Assembly (NCBI GenBank): GCA_036583965.1 | Contig: JAZBQD010000001.1 | Location: 20,442,941-20,506,940 of the forward strand | DNA: 64,000 nucleotides | From: Prunella strophiata | Taxonomy: Eukaryota > Chordata > Aves > Passeriformes > Prunellidae | Direction of reading: 5' to 3' | In this document: piece after piece, positions 13,444 to 24,930 of the stretch | How the letters are laid out: every line of letters begins with the position of its first letter | Position numbering within the stretch: the stretch's first letter is position 1 | The notes under the pieces: generated by a model | The model's input: the letters and a program-made list of their open reading frames with translations, nothing else | What the model was told of the DNA's origin: nothing | The model's database searches: none | Translations under genes and position numbers: made by a program

Positions 13444-13522
13444 GCAGACAGCAGTCCCAGACAGACAGACAGCAATCTCAGACAGACAGCAGTCCCAGAC
13501 AGACAGACAGCAGTCCCAGACA
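13444..13522. repeat. CAGACAGACAGCAGTCCC short repeat
   Basis: Four imperfect units of CAGACAGACAGCAGTCCC or its CAATCTCAGACAG variant are present. It directly abuts the 42-bp array with no spacer, so it may mark the original left flank of that array. Confidence 0.85.
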
Positions 13523-16187
13523 GGCTGCTGCTCATCCCAAAGGTTCCTTCCTGCCCCTTCCAAAGGCTGCTGCTCATCCCAAAGGTTCCTTCCTGCCCCT
13601 TCCAAAGGCTGCTGCTCATCCCAAAGGTTCCTTCCTGCCCCTTCCAAAGGCTGCTGCTCATCCCAAAGGTTCCTTCCTGCCCCTTCCAAAGGCTGCTGCT
13701 CATCCCAAAGGTTCCTTCCTGCCCCTTCCAAAGGCTGCTGCTCATCCCAAAGGTTCCTTCCTGCCCCTTCCAAAGGCTGCTGCTCATCCCAAAGGTTCCT
13801 TCCTGCCCCTTCCAAAGGCTGCTGCTCATCCCAAAGGTTCCTTCCTGCCCCTTCCAAAGGCTGCTGCTCATCCCAAAGGTTCCTTCCTGCCCCTTCCAAA
13901 GGCTGCTGCTCATCCCAAAGGTTCCTTCCTGCCCCTTCCAAAGGCTGCTGCTCATCCCAAAGGTTCCTTCCTGCCCCTTCCAAAGGCTGCTGCTCATCCC
14001 AAAGGTTCCTTCCTGCCCCTTCCAAAGGCTGCTGCTCATCCCAAAGGTTCCTTCCTGCCCCTTCCAAAGGCTGCTGCTCATCCCAAAGGTTCCTTCCTGC
14101 CCCTTCCAAAGGCTGCTGCTCATCCCAAAGGTTCCTTCCTGCCCCTTCCAAAGGCTGCTGCTCATCCCAAAGGTTCCTTCCTGCCCCTTCCAAAGGCTGC
14201 TGCTCATCCCAAAGGTTCCTTCCTGCCCCTTCCAAAGGCTGCTGCTCATCCCAAAGGTTCCTTCCTGCCCCTTCCAAAGGCTGCTGCTCATCCCAAAGGT
14301 TCCTTCCTGCCCCTTCCAAAGGCTGCTGCTCATCCCAAAGGTTCCTTCCTGCCCCTTCCAAAGGCTGCTGCTCATCCCAAAGGTTCCTTCCTGCCCCTTC
14401 CAAAGGCTGCTGCTCATCCCAAAGGTTCCTTCCTGCCCCTTCCAAAGGCTGCTGCTCATCCCAAAGGTTCCTTCCTGCCCCTTCCAAAGGCTGCTGCTCA
14501 TCCCAAAGGTTCCTTCCTGCCCCTTCCAAAGGCTGCTGCTCATCCCAAAGGTTCCTTCCTGCCCCTTCCAAAGGCTGCTGCTCATCCCAAAGGTTCCTTC
14601 CTGCCCCTTCCAAAGGCTGCTGCTCATCCCAAAGGTTCCTTCCTGCCCCTTCCAAAGGCTGCTGCTCATCCCAAAGGTTCCTTCCTGCCCCTTCCAAAGG
14701 CTGCTGCTCATCCCAAAGGTTCCTTCCTGCCCCTTCCAAAGGCTGCTGCTCATCCCAAAGGTTCCTTCCTGCCCCTTCCAAAGGCTGCTGCTCATCCCAA
14801 AGGTTCCTTCCTGCCCCTTCCAAAGGCTGCTGCTCATCCCAAAGGTTCCTTCCTGCCCCTTCCAAAGGCTGCTGCTCATCCCAAAGGTTCCTTCCTGCCC
14901 CTTCCAAAGGCTGCTGCTCATCCCAAAGGTTCCTTCCTGCCCCTTCCAAAGGCTGCTGCTCATCCCAAAGGTTCCTTCCTGCCCCTTCCAAAGGCTGCTG
15001 CTCATCCCAAAGGTTCCTTCCTGCCCCTTCCAAAGGCTGCTGCTCATCCCAAAGGTTCCTTCCTGCCCCTTCCAAAGGCTGCTGCTCATCCCAAAGGTTC
15101 CTTCCTGCCCCTTCCAAAGGCTGCTGCTCATCCCAAAGGTTCCTTCCTGCCCCTTCCAAAGGCTGCTGCTCATCCCAAAGGTTCCTTCCTGCCCCTTCCA
15201 AAGGCTGCTGCTCATCCCAAAGGTTCCTTCCTGCCCCTTCCAAAGGCTGCTGCTCATCCCAAAGGTTCCTTCCTGCCCCTTCCAAAGGCTGCTGCTCATC
15301 CCAAAGGTTCCTTCCTGCCCCTTCCAAAGGCTGCTGCTCATCCCAAAGGTTCCTTCCTGCCCCTTCCAAAGGCTGCTGCTCATCCCAAAGGTTCCTTCCT
15401 GCCCCTTCCAAAGGCTGCTGCTCATCCCAAAGGTTCCTTCCTGCCCCTTCCAAAGGCTGCTGCTCATCCCAAAGGTTCCTTCCTGCCCCTTCCAAAGGCT
15501 GCTGCTCATCCCAAAGGTTCCTTCCTGCCCCTTCCAAAGGCTGCTGCTCATCCCAAAGGTTCCTTCCTGCCCCTTCCAAAGGCTGCTGCTCATCCCAAAG
15601 GTTCCTTCCTGCCCCTTCCAAAGGCTGCTGCTCATCCCAAAGGTTCCTTCCTGCCCCTTCCAAAGGCTGCTGCTCATCCCAAAGGTTCCTTCCTGCCCCT
15701 TCCAAAGGCTGCTGCTCATCCCAAAGGTTCCTTCCTGCCCCTTCCAAAGGCTGCTGCTTCATCCCAAAGGTTCCTTCCTGCCCCTTCCAAAGGCTGCTGC
15801 TCATCCCAAAGGTTCCTTCCTGCCCCTTCCAAAGGCTGCTACTCCTCCCAAAGATTTCCTGCTCCTTCCTGCCCCTTCCAAAGGCTGCTGCTCATCCCAA
15901 AGGTTCCTTCCTGCCCCTTCCAAGGCTGCTGCTCATCCCAAAGGTTCCTTCCTGCCCCTTCCAAAGGCTGCTGCTCATCCCAAAGGTTCCTTCCTGCCCC
16001 TTCCAAAGGCTTCCTGCCCCTTCCAAAGGCTGCTGCTCATCCCAAAGGTTCCTTCCTGCCCCTTCCAAAGGCTGCTACTCCTCCCAAAGATTTCCTGCTC
16101 CTTCCTGCCCCTTCCAAAGGCTGCTGCTCATCCCAAAGGCTGCTCCTCATCCCAAAGGTTCCTTCCTGCCCCTTCCAAAGGCTGCCT
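13523..16187. repeat. 42-bp minisatellite, 53 identical units plus a decayed right edge
   Basis: The unit consists of GGCTGCTGCTCATCCC, then AAAGGTTCCTTCC, then TGCCCCTTCCAAA. About 53 units (13523-15756) appear identical by eye. The first indel is an extra T near 15759. From there to 16187 units are shortened or fused, and a variant with ACTCCTCCCAAAGATTTCC appears twice (about 15840 and 16076), showing a local block duplication. Because 42 is a multiple of three, frames stay open on both strands for 775-1,055 codons. Confidence 0.99.
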
Positions 16188-17130
16188 GGGAAGCACAGAC
16201 ACACATTTCACTGACAGAGTCAATTGTGAGTTGTTATTTCCCAGCAAACCACGGGGGATTCTGGTTGTTTTGGGTGGAGGGGTGTCCTGTCCCCCCAGCC
16301 CCTGACCCCTGCAGCCTCTGCCCTGGCAGAGCAGCTCCCTGCCAGGAGGGTGCAGCCAGGTGGGGCTGGCTCTGCTGCCAGGGCACAGCCTGCAGTTGTG
16401 CCACGGAGGTTCACACTGGAGACTGGGAGAGGTCCTGCCCTGAAAGGGGGCTCAGGCACTGGCACAGCCTGGCCAGGGAGTGCCCACCCCTGGGATTGAA
16501 CAGACCTGTGGCACCTGGGGACATGGAAACCCCGGGATCTTTGATTTCAAGCACACACCCCTTCATTCTTTGATCTCTCAAAGGCACTTAGCCAGAGCTT
16601 CTCATCCCAGATTTCCCTCCAGGGCTGGGGCTTCTCTGTTCACTTCAGTTCCTGGGAGTTGAGGGATGCTGGGAGCCGACCACAGCTCCCTGAATGAAAC
16701 CTCTCTCATTTTTCCTTTGTACTTAAGCTCCTCCAATTCAATATTTTTGCAAGTCTAAAATTTGTTTTGGAATAATAAACTGAATACATCTGCAGCTGAG
16801 AATGTTTGGCTGCCAACGCTTACCCAGCCTATTAAAGGAAGTTTTTTAAAATAACAGCTTTTTCTGACTTCAGCAGCATAATTACACATATGCTCTTAGC
16901 AGAGCTCACCTGCAGTGGCACCTGCTTGCAGCAGATTAAAGCTCTCAGCCATGTATTTGAGAGCAAAGCCAGCCTGGCAGGGGAATGAGCCCTCCTGCTG
17001 GAACCAAGGGCATCAAGCTGCCTTGCAAGGAGCAGGGGGGAGGAGTGGGGCTGGGGAGGGAGAGGAGCAGGCACGTGCCTGAGGAAATCTGGCAGAGCCA
17101 CCAGCACGGTGGCTGGAAGAGGAGTGACCA
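16188..17130. other. Single-copy interval; no gene recognised
   Basis: GC-rich on the left, AT-rich around 16700-16900, with no tandem repeat or clear CR1. Open frames are short, and the longest ones extend from the neighbouring array. Confidence 0.6.
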
Positions 17131-17370
17131 GAGATTAGACTGAGATGGGATATTGGGAATTGGGAATTGTTCCCTGGCAGGGTGGGCAGGGCTGGCACAG
17201 GGTGCCCAGAGCAGCTGTGGCTGCCCCTGGATCCCTGGCAGTGCCCAAGGCCAGGCTGGACACTGGGGCTGGGAGCACCTGGGACAGTGGGAGGTGTCCC
17301 TGCCATGGCAGGGGTGGCACTGGGGGGGATTTGGGGCCCAAACCCAACCCAACCCAGGCTGGAATTCCAG
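17131..17370 (+). mobile_element. CR1 LINE 3' fragment
   Basis: The copy begins near AGACTGAGATGGGATATTGG and includes GGAATTGTTCCCTGGCAGG, the CCTGGCAGTGCCCAAGG block and GGTGTCCCTGCCATGGCAGG. It ends in a CCAAACCCAACCCAACCC stretch where the usual ACCATTCT end is lost. It is very similar to the copies at 44456, 47330 and 60525. Confidence 0.92.
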
Positions 17371-17581
17371 GGTTCTGTGCAGCATTCCCAGCAGATTTCT
17401 GGCCAAGCCAAGCCCCACCAGCACAGGGACCCCACCCCAGAGTGCCCCAGTCCCCCTCCCACAGGGACAGAACACTCTCAAATCCAGTGCCACCCTGTAA
17501 ATTAAACAACTCTTAAATATTCAAACCATAAATTGAAGTTCTTTGCTGGATTTCACCCCCTTTGCAGCAGCTTTTTGTCCC

Positions 17582-17735
17582 CAGCTGGGGCTGCCCCTGG
17601 ATCCCTGGCAGTGCCCAAGGCCAGGCTGGGCACTGGGGCTGGGAGCACCTGGGACAGTGGGAGGTGTCCCTGCCATGGCAGGGGTGGCACTGGGGGGATT
17701 TGGGGTCCCTTCCCCCCCAATCCATCCCGTGACTC
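17582..17735 (+). mobile_element. Short CR1 LINE 3' fragment
   Basis: This copy starts at GGGGCTGCCCCTGGATCC and runs through TGTCCCTGCCATGGCAGG to GGGGTCCCTTCCCCCCC. It lies only about 210 bp downstream of the previous CR1 in the same orientation and is truncated further 5'. Confidence 0.9.
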
Positions 17736-19989
17736 CACCAATCCAAGGCTCAGGCTGACCCCTCCTCCCCAGCACCCTGCCTGTTTGGGATGATCCTCGA
17801 GCTCTTCCCAGGCTCCCTGCTTGCAGGATTCTATTTTTCCCCGCAGAGACACTCAGGAGCTGAGGAGGCTGAGGCAGAACCCTCTGCCTTCTGCTGTGAT
17901 TGAGTTGTGCAACAGCCCCGGGAGGAGCGAGAGAAATCCTCCCACCGCATTCCAGAGTTCAGAGCAGACATGCCGACGAGGATAAACAGGTACTCACAGG
18001 CAAAAATAGAGCCTCATTTTCCTTATCTGCCTTCCAAGTGGCAGCAGGAGCAGGAGCAGTGAAAGGATGCCCTTTAGAGGCAGCCCAGCCTCTCCTGCTC
18101 TGTAACTGAGCCAGCAGCTGCCCTGACAACAGCCAGAATAATGGGCTGGGAACAAACGTGGAGTTTCTTTGCCATTTGTTCATTTGAAGAATGAAAAGAG
18201 GTGGATCAAGAATTCTCGTCCCAGTCTGTTTCCAAGCTCTGCTCACCCCCTCAGCATTAACTCCTCTCTGTCCCAGTGCAGGGGGAGGTTTCCTTCCCCA
18301 GAGCCTGGCAGCACTGGGAACACCTCCTAAGGCAATTTGGAGATAATGATGTCATTGTTTTCTTTCCCCTGAAAAGTTCAGAGTTTCCAGACAATTCTCA
18401 CTGTGTTTTTCTTGGCTGTGACATTTGGGTTTCTGAAGGCAGCTGAGACTGAAGATGTTGACAAACCACCCCACTCATCACTTTGTACAAATGCTTTAAC
18501 ACAACCCAAGGTGTTTTAAAAGCTCCTTACAGGAAAACCCCCAAACCCTTGTTTGTCCTGAATCTCCAACTGCAGCTTTCCTTCCCCTTCAGATGGAAAA
18601 GGCCCAAGATCTTGGCATGTCCCAGCCTGGCATCACATTTAACCCCTTCACCTCCCTGACCCTTCTCTTGGAAGGACTGCATGTGCCATATTCAAAGACA
18701 ATATTAAGATTTTTTGCCACTCCACGAGCAGGAGCTCCCCCAGAGCTCTGTGCCATCTGGAGCTGCTCTCAGGCTGTTGGGAGCAGTGGCACAGGGATGA
18801 GGGGTTGTCCCATGGGCAGAGCCCAGCTGGCTGCACTGGGTGAAATGTGCTGTGGGGAGCAGGGCTGGAGTGAGATGGGTCCTCAGATCCCTGCAGGGAT
18901 CCAGCCCAGAGCTGCTCCAAAGCCCTCCTGGTGTTGTCTGGGAGCTCCAGAGGGGAAGCTCTGCCCCCCAGCGCCTGCCCTGAGCAGGCTGTGCCCAGGG
19001 AGGGTCAGTGCTGGCCTGGGAGCCCTGGGCAGCACTCTGGGCTGCAATCAGCCTCTGCAAGGGCCCCCAAGGTGGCCCAGCCCAGGCCCACAAGGCACAG
19101 AGGACCCAAATGGCCTCTCCTGCCCCAGCCAGGGGGCCTGGCACTTGTGTCCCTCTGCTAAACCGAGTTCTCAGGGGTTAGGATGAAAAAGGGAGAAGGT
19201 TTAGGATGGACACGAGAAGTTCCTGGGCACTGAGCTCTGCAGACACCCCAGAGCTGCTGTGCAGGCTCTGCCCTGCCCCTCCCAGCCCTGTGGTTCAGCT
19301 CTTGTCTCCAGGCTCTGCCTGGCCCTCAGGCAAGGCTCAGGTCCCTGGCAGGGCAGGACAGATTCATCCCAAGCCCTGCTGAGACAAATGGTGACTCTTT
19401 TAACTCGGCGTGCTCTCCCCCATCACTGCTGGGTGCAGGGGAGCAGTAAATCCCTGTTAGCTGGGACTTGCTGGAGCAATGGAGTTCATAAATCAGCCAG
19501 GCACAGCCCCGTGCTGCATTATTAAAGATCTGGTATTACACTGCATTTCTGAGCCCAGATAAAGCCCACCAAGCAGCTGGGGCCTGTTTGCTCGGCCTTA
19601 GACTTTCTGATAAGCAAAGAAAAAGTGATATTAAAACATCCTGCTAAGAAATTTCTTGTAATAAGAAGATGGAGTAGCAGATAACAGAGGCACCTATAAA
19701 ACATTTTCTTTGTATGGCTTTGGAATAATGGATAAAGTCGCTGATAGGTGAATCCCACCCTCCCCTTTGCTGTTTCTCCCTTTTAAGCCCCAGGAGAGAT
19801 TCATGGAGGAGGCTGCAAAGTGCAGAGCAATCCCCCCAAGGAATCATTCAGCTCTGCCAAGCATCCTCAGCACAAACCCTGCGAGCTTATTGATGCAGTA
19901 TTGCCATCAAATTTCATTTAGCAGAAGTCAGACGGAAAAAACTCTGCATCTCTTCAGACTGGGCTGCAGAGCAGAAGGAACAGAGCCAG
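17736..19989. other. Single-copy interval; no gene recognised
   Basis: About 2.25 kb without tandem repeats. A 197-codon plus-strand frame (18593-19186) has no recognisable domain and overlaps minus-strand frames of similar length in the GC-rich part (18720-19150), so chance openness is the simplest explanation. The last 500 bp is AT-richer. Confidence 0.6.
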
Positions 19990-20175
19990 AGCATGGCTTG
20001 GGCTGGAAGAGATCCTTTAAGGATCCTTTAGGGTCACCTATTGCCTGCCGTGGGCAGGGACACCTTCCTGTCCCTCCATCCCCAGTCCCTCTGCAGCTCT
20101 CCTGGAGCCCCTTTAGGCTCTCCTGGAAGGGCTCCAGGCTCTCCCTGGATCCTTCTCCTCTCCAGCCTGGCTGGG
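19990..20175 (-). mobile_element. CR1 LINE 3' fragment, antisense
   Basis: In top-strand order it reads GCATGGCTTGGGCTGGAAG, then GCCGTGGGCAGGGACACC, then CCTGGAGCCCCTTTAGGC. The middle is shortened relative to the copies at 44456 and 60525: the block containing CCTGGCCTTGGGCACTGCC is absent, so it carries an internal deletion. Confidence 0.75.
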
Positions 20176-20326
20176 AATGAAGTTGCACAGCCCCAGGACA
20201 GGGAATTCACACCTGAACAAGCCCTTGTTTGTTCTGCAAACACAGCGTCTCCCGTTAACTCGGGGAGAGCTGCAGAGACGCGGAGAAAAAAAACCTGCTT
20301 CTGGCTTCCCTGATGAGTTGCTTGAA

Positions 20327-20826
20327 NNNNNNNNNNNNNNNNNNNNNNNNNNNNNNNNNNNNNNNNNNNNNNNNNNNNNNNNNNNNNNNNNNNNNNNNNN
20401 NNNNNNNNNNNNNNNNNNNNNNNNNNNNNNNNNNNNNNNNNNNNNNNNNNNNNNNNNNNNNNNNNNNNNNNNNNNNNNNNNNNNNNNNNNNNNNNNNNNN
20501 NNNNNNNNNNNNNNNNNNNNNNNNNNNNNNNNNNNNNNNNNNNNNNNNNNNNNNNNNNNNNNNNNNNNNNNNNNNNNNNNNNNNNNNNNNNNNNNNNNNN
20601 NNNNNNNNNNNNNNNNNNNNNNNNNNNNNNNNNNNNNNNNNNNNNNNNNNNNNNNNNNNNNNNNNNNNNNNNNNNNNNNNNNNNNNNNNNNNNNNNNNNN
20701 NNNNNNNNNNNNNNNNNNNNNNNNNNNNNNNNNNNNNNNNNNNNNNNNNNNNNNNNNNNNNNNNNNNNNNNNNNNNNNNNNNNNNNNNNNNNNNNNNNNN
20801 NNNNNNNNNNNNNNNNNNNNNNNNNN
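20327..20826. other. Assembly gap of exactly 500 N
   Basis: 500 consecutive N lie between unique sequence (ending GATGAGTTGCTTGAA) and the first visible unit of the 33-bp array. A round 500 is usually a placeholder, so the real distance is unknown. The left end of the array is probably inside it. Confidence 0.99.
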
Positions 20827-22712
20827 AGTGCCCCAAACTGGGGCTGCTGGCACCATCCCAGTGCCCCAAACTGGGGCTGCTGGCACCATCCCAGTGCCCC
20901 AAACTGGGGCTGCTGGCACCATCCCAGTGCCCCAAACTGGGGCTGCTGGCACCATCCCAGTGCCCCAAACTGGGGCTGCTGGCACCATCCCAGTGCCCCA
21001 AACTGGGGCTGCTGGCACCATCCCAGTGCCCCAAACTGGGGCTGCTGGCACCATCCCAGTGCCCCAAACTGGGGCTGCTGGCACCATCCCAGTGCCCCAA
21101 ACTGGGGCTGCTGGCACCATCCCAGTGCCCCAAACTGGGGCTGCTGGCACCATCCCAGTGCCCCAAACTGGGGCTGCTGGCACCATCCCAGTGCCCCAAA
21201 CTGGGGCTGCTGGCACCATCCCAGTGCCCCAAACTGGGGCTGCTGGCACCATCCCAGTGCCCCAAACTGGGGCTGCTGGCACCATCCCAGTGCCCCAAAC
21301 TGGGGCTGCTGGCACCATCCCAGTGCCCCAAACTGGGGCTGCTGGCACCATCCCAGTGCCCCAAACTGGGGCTGCTGGCACCATCCCAGTGCCCCAAACT
21401 GGGGCTGCTGGCACCATCCCAGTGCCCCAAACTGGGGCTGCTGGCACCATCCCAGTGCCCCAAACTGGGGCTGCTGGCACCATCCCAGTGCCCCAAACTG
21501 GGGCTGCTGGCACCATCCCAGTGCCCCAAACTGGGGCTGCTGGCACCATCCCAGTGCCCCAAACTGGGGCTGCTGGCACCATCCCAGTGCCCCAAACTGG
21601 GGCTGCTGGCACCATCCCAGTGCCCCAAACTGGGGCTGCTGGCACCATCCCAGTGCCCCAAACTGGGGCTGCTGGCACCATCCCAGTGCCCCAAACTGGG
21701 GCTGCTGGCACCATCCCAGTGCCCCAAACTGGGGCTGCTGGCACCATCCCAGTGCCCCAAACTGGGGCTGCTGGCACCATCCCAGTGCCCCAAACTGGGG
21801 CTGCTGGCACCATCCCAGTGCCCCAAACTGGGGCTGCTGGCACCATCCCAGTGCCCCAAACTGGGGCTGCTGGCACCATCCCAGTGCCCCAAACTGGGGC
21901 TGCTGGCACCATCCCAGTGCCCCAAACTGGGGCTGCTGGCACCATCCCAGTGCCCCAAACTGGGGCTGCTGGCACCATCCCAGTGCCCCAAACTGGGGCT
22001 GCTGGCACCATCCCAGTGCCCCAAACTGGGGCTGCTGGCACCATCCCAGTGCCCCAAACTGGGGCTGCTGGCACCATCCCAGTGCCCCAAACTGGGGCTG
22101 CTGGCACCATCCCAGTGCCCCAAACTGGGGCTGCTGGCACCATCCCAGTGCCCCAAACTGGGGCTGCTGGCACCATCCCAGTGCCCCAAACTGGGGCTGC
22201 TGGCACCATCCCAGTGCCCCAAACTGGGGCTGCTGGCACCATCCCAGTGCCCCAAACTGGGGCTGCTGGCACCATCCCAGTGCCCCAAACTGGGGCTGCT
22301 GGCACCATCCCAGTGCCCCAAACTGGGGCTGCTGGCACCATCCCAGTGCCCCAAACTGGGGCTGCTGGCACCATCCCAGTGCCCCAAACTGGGGCTGCTG
22401 GCACCATCCCAGTGCCCCAAACTGGGGCTGCTGGCACCATCCCAGTGCCCCAAACTGGGGCTGCTGGCACCATCCCAGTGCCCCAAACTGGGGCTGCTGG
22501 CACCATCCCAGTGCCCCCAAACTGGGGCTGCTGGCACCATCCCAGTGCCCCAAACTGGGGCTGCTGGCACCATCCCAGTGCCCCAAACTGGGGCTGCTGG
22601 CAACCATCCCCTGCCCCAAACTGGGGCTGCTGGCACCATCCCAGTGCCCCAGACTGGGGCTGCTGGCACCATCCCAGTGCCCCAGACTGGGGCTGCTGGC
22701 ACTGTCCCACTG
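20827..22712. repeat. 33-bp minisatellite, 51 identical-length units plus variants
   Basis: The unit is AGTGCCCCAAACTGG followed by GGCTGCTGGCACCATCCC. Phase is exact from 20827 to 22510 (51 units), with no substitution that I can see. The first indel, an added C, is near 22515. The last six units carry variants (GGCAACCATCCCCTGCC, CCCAGACTGG). The left end is hidden by the N gap. Frames through it encode 11-residue repeats on both strands and are not genes. Confidence 0.99.
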
Positions 22713-24054
22713 TCCCCAGGTCCCCTCCTCAGCACCCCCAGGCCCAGGAGTGCCAGAGCAGTGCCCCCCACCCAAAGGAAGCCAGCCCTGCCATCCCCAG
22801 CTCTCCAGGGTGAAGCACACCTGCAGAAGCATTTCCAGAGCTGCTGCTCCCTGCGTGGCAGTGCTGGCCATGGTGGGAGGTGCAGTTTCCCACTCTCACA
22901 CCCAGGCTGAGGCTGGATGTGAAGCCCATGGCCTGGCAGGGTTCCTGAGCCCCTTTCTCTGTGCCACCCCAAGGCTCTGCCCCGTGTGCCCGTCCCCTCC
23001 CAGCCCTGCCTGGCTGTGGCACAGCAGGGTGGGTGCCACTGCCCGTGCAGGGACAGCCCCTGGCAGCAGAGCTGCTCTGGCTGTGCCCACATGGGCAGAG
23101 CTTTGTTGCAGCCCAGCAGCTGGCAGTGCTTGGTGCCTCTTTCCCCTGACACAGGTGTGTTATTGATCTGCTTCATCACAGTGGCTCCACAGAAGGAAAC
23201 ACTTCTCTTTGTGCTGCTCATTTGTGGCTCTCCCTAGCAGAGTGTGCTGCCTATTACTTTAATTGACTGAGTTTTAAACAAGTTTCAGCCTAGCTGGAAC
23301 AAAACTAACTTCAAAAGGCTTGATCAGCTGCAAGCTTCCTCCTCTCCCCATCCCCTGCTCATTCTCACCCAAGGGTGACCTTGAGGTCTTCTCTTGGGAA
23401 TTTGAGGGTCAGGCCATGAAACTGCCAACATTTGCTCTGCCCTGCTCCAAGCAAAGCCACAATATTTAGATTTAAGCTGCCAGTCTCATTATCTCAGAGG
23501 ATATTTTCCTGCTCCTGGAGCCATAAAGATGCTGCTGCTGAAGGGAGAGCAAAGTCCAAAGGAGATGGTCAAAAGTCTTTTAATCTTCATCACTTTTTTC
23601 CCCTAAATCTGACGTATCAAAATGAACTCAAACCTTTGGTGTCCCACAGAGGAGAGCCTGGATGCATCCTCCAAAGGAGCTTTTCCCTGTAATGAGGGGC
23701 ACAGAACAGCCAACCACCAACACAACCCTGCCCCATTAAAATCTAGAAGAGGAGAAGGCTGCGAGTGCTGTATGGAGAATAAAACACCCTCACCTCTGAG
23801 GAGTCAGGGCTGGGGATCAGGGCAGTCAGGCAGGAGATCAGGAGCTGCCAGGGAGCTGCTCAGACAAACAAACACACTCAGAGCCCTGGGATGGGAGCTC
23901 AGGGGGCACAGGGACCCTGCTTGGCAGGGCTTGGGGGGTTCAGGCACAGGAACATCCCCCCAGCAGCTCCCAAGGGAACACCAGACTTGTCTTGATCTGC
24001 TCCTCTTTTACACCAGCATCGAGGAAGGATCCCACCCAGAGCCTAAACACTATT
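22713..24054. other. Single-copy interval; no gene recognised
   Basis: The left 500 bp is GC-rich with overlapping frames under 140 codons. The rest is mixed composition. No CR1 or tandem array is visible and no coding frame shows a domain. Confidence 0.6.
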
Positions 24055-24190
24055 AGAAGTGTTATAATATATAAAAAATATATTTATTTATTTTTTATAT
24101 ATAAATATATATAAAATTATAATATAAATAATATAAATATTATATTTATTTTATATATATAAATATATATATTTATTTTCCCAAATAAAT
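24055..24190. repeat. AT-rich low-complexity tract
   Basis: Nearly pure A/T made of overlapping TATATAAATA and ATTTATTTA pieces. Several stretches are self-complementary and could form cruciforms or unwind easily. A similar tract lies at 48717-48778. Confidence 0.93.
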
Positions 24191-24824
24191 ATACTTTCAG
24201 GAAAGATTTATCCACTCTCAGGGGCGATTAACTTTCGTTTAGACTCTTACATCTCAAAATTAGCAAATTTAGCATCAACCTTAGCATAGAATGAAGTGAG
24301 ACCAAAACCTTATGGGAAGACAAATGGCAGCACGGGGGAAGAGCCCTCTGAGCTGCACTGCACTTTTCCCTCCCTCAATAAAACGCTGCTCAGCTCCCCG
24401 AGCTGCTCCCTGGCAGTCCCACACACTCACTGGGCTCAGGATCCAAACCAACCCAACAGCTTTTCTGCACAAAGGCAAATCAGCCACCGTCCACACAAAG
24501 TGAGACTAATTTATTTTTCCTTAATTAATCACCTTCATTTCCTCCCTCCTTAGGCTTAGCCAATGAGGTGTAAATTGCTGGGGCAGATGCACTTTCTGGG
24601 CTAAATTCCAAACGTGGTTCAGTAAGCAGGAGGCACTTAGCACATCACGCTGAGCCCACCCATCCTGGAGGCTTTGCTGGGGGCATTCTGCCCAGATTCT
24701 TTATCTGCCCAGATTCTTTATCTGACCATGGCAGATTTTGCTCCCTGAGAGCAAAGTCCTGAGCTCAGCAAAGAGCTGAGGGTCAGAGCACTCAGGAACA
24801 CAAACTGGGGCATGCCTGGGGTTT
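24191..24824. other. Single-copy interval; no gene recognised
   Basis: AT-rich to mixed DNA with no tandem array. CCCAGATTCTTTATCTG is followed by a second AGATTCTTTATCTG near 24703, a 17-bp local duplication. Frames are under 90 codons. Confidence 0.55.
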
Positions 24825-24930
24825 GCACTGTCCCAGGCTGCTCCAAGCCCTGCCCAGCCTGGCCTGGGCACTCCAGGGGTGTGCCAGCTGTGCCAGGGCC
24901 TCCCACCCTCCCAGGGAGGATTTTCCTGGC
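24825..24930 (-). mobile_element. Possible diverged CR1 fragment, antisense
   Basis: CCCAGGCTGCTCCAAGCCC followed by GCCCAGCCTGGCCTGGGCAC and CCTCCCACCCTCCCAGG matches the order of blocks in an antisense CR1 tail, but with many differences and no terminal block. It would be an old copy. Confidence 0.4.

Noticed and set aside
13300..16573. Plus- and minus-strand open frames of 775-1,055 codons
   Set aside because: They are translations of the 42-bp repeat in four frames.
20034..23221. Open frames of about 865-990 codons spanning the N gap
   Set aside because: They include 500 unknown bases and the 33-bp repeat, so continuity and content are artefacts.
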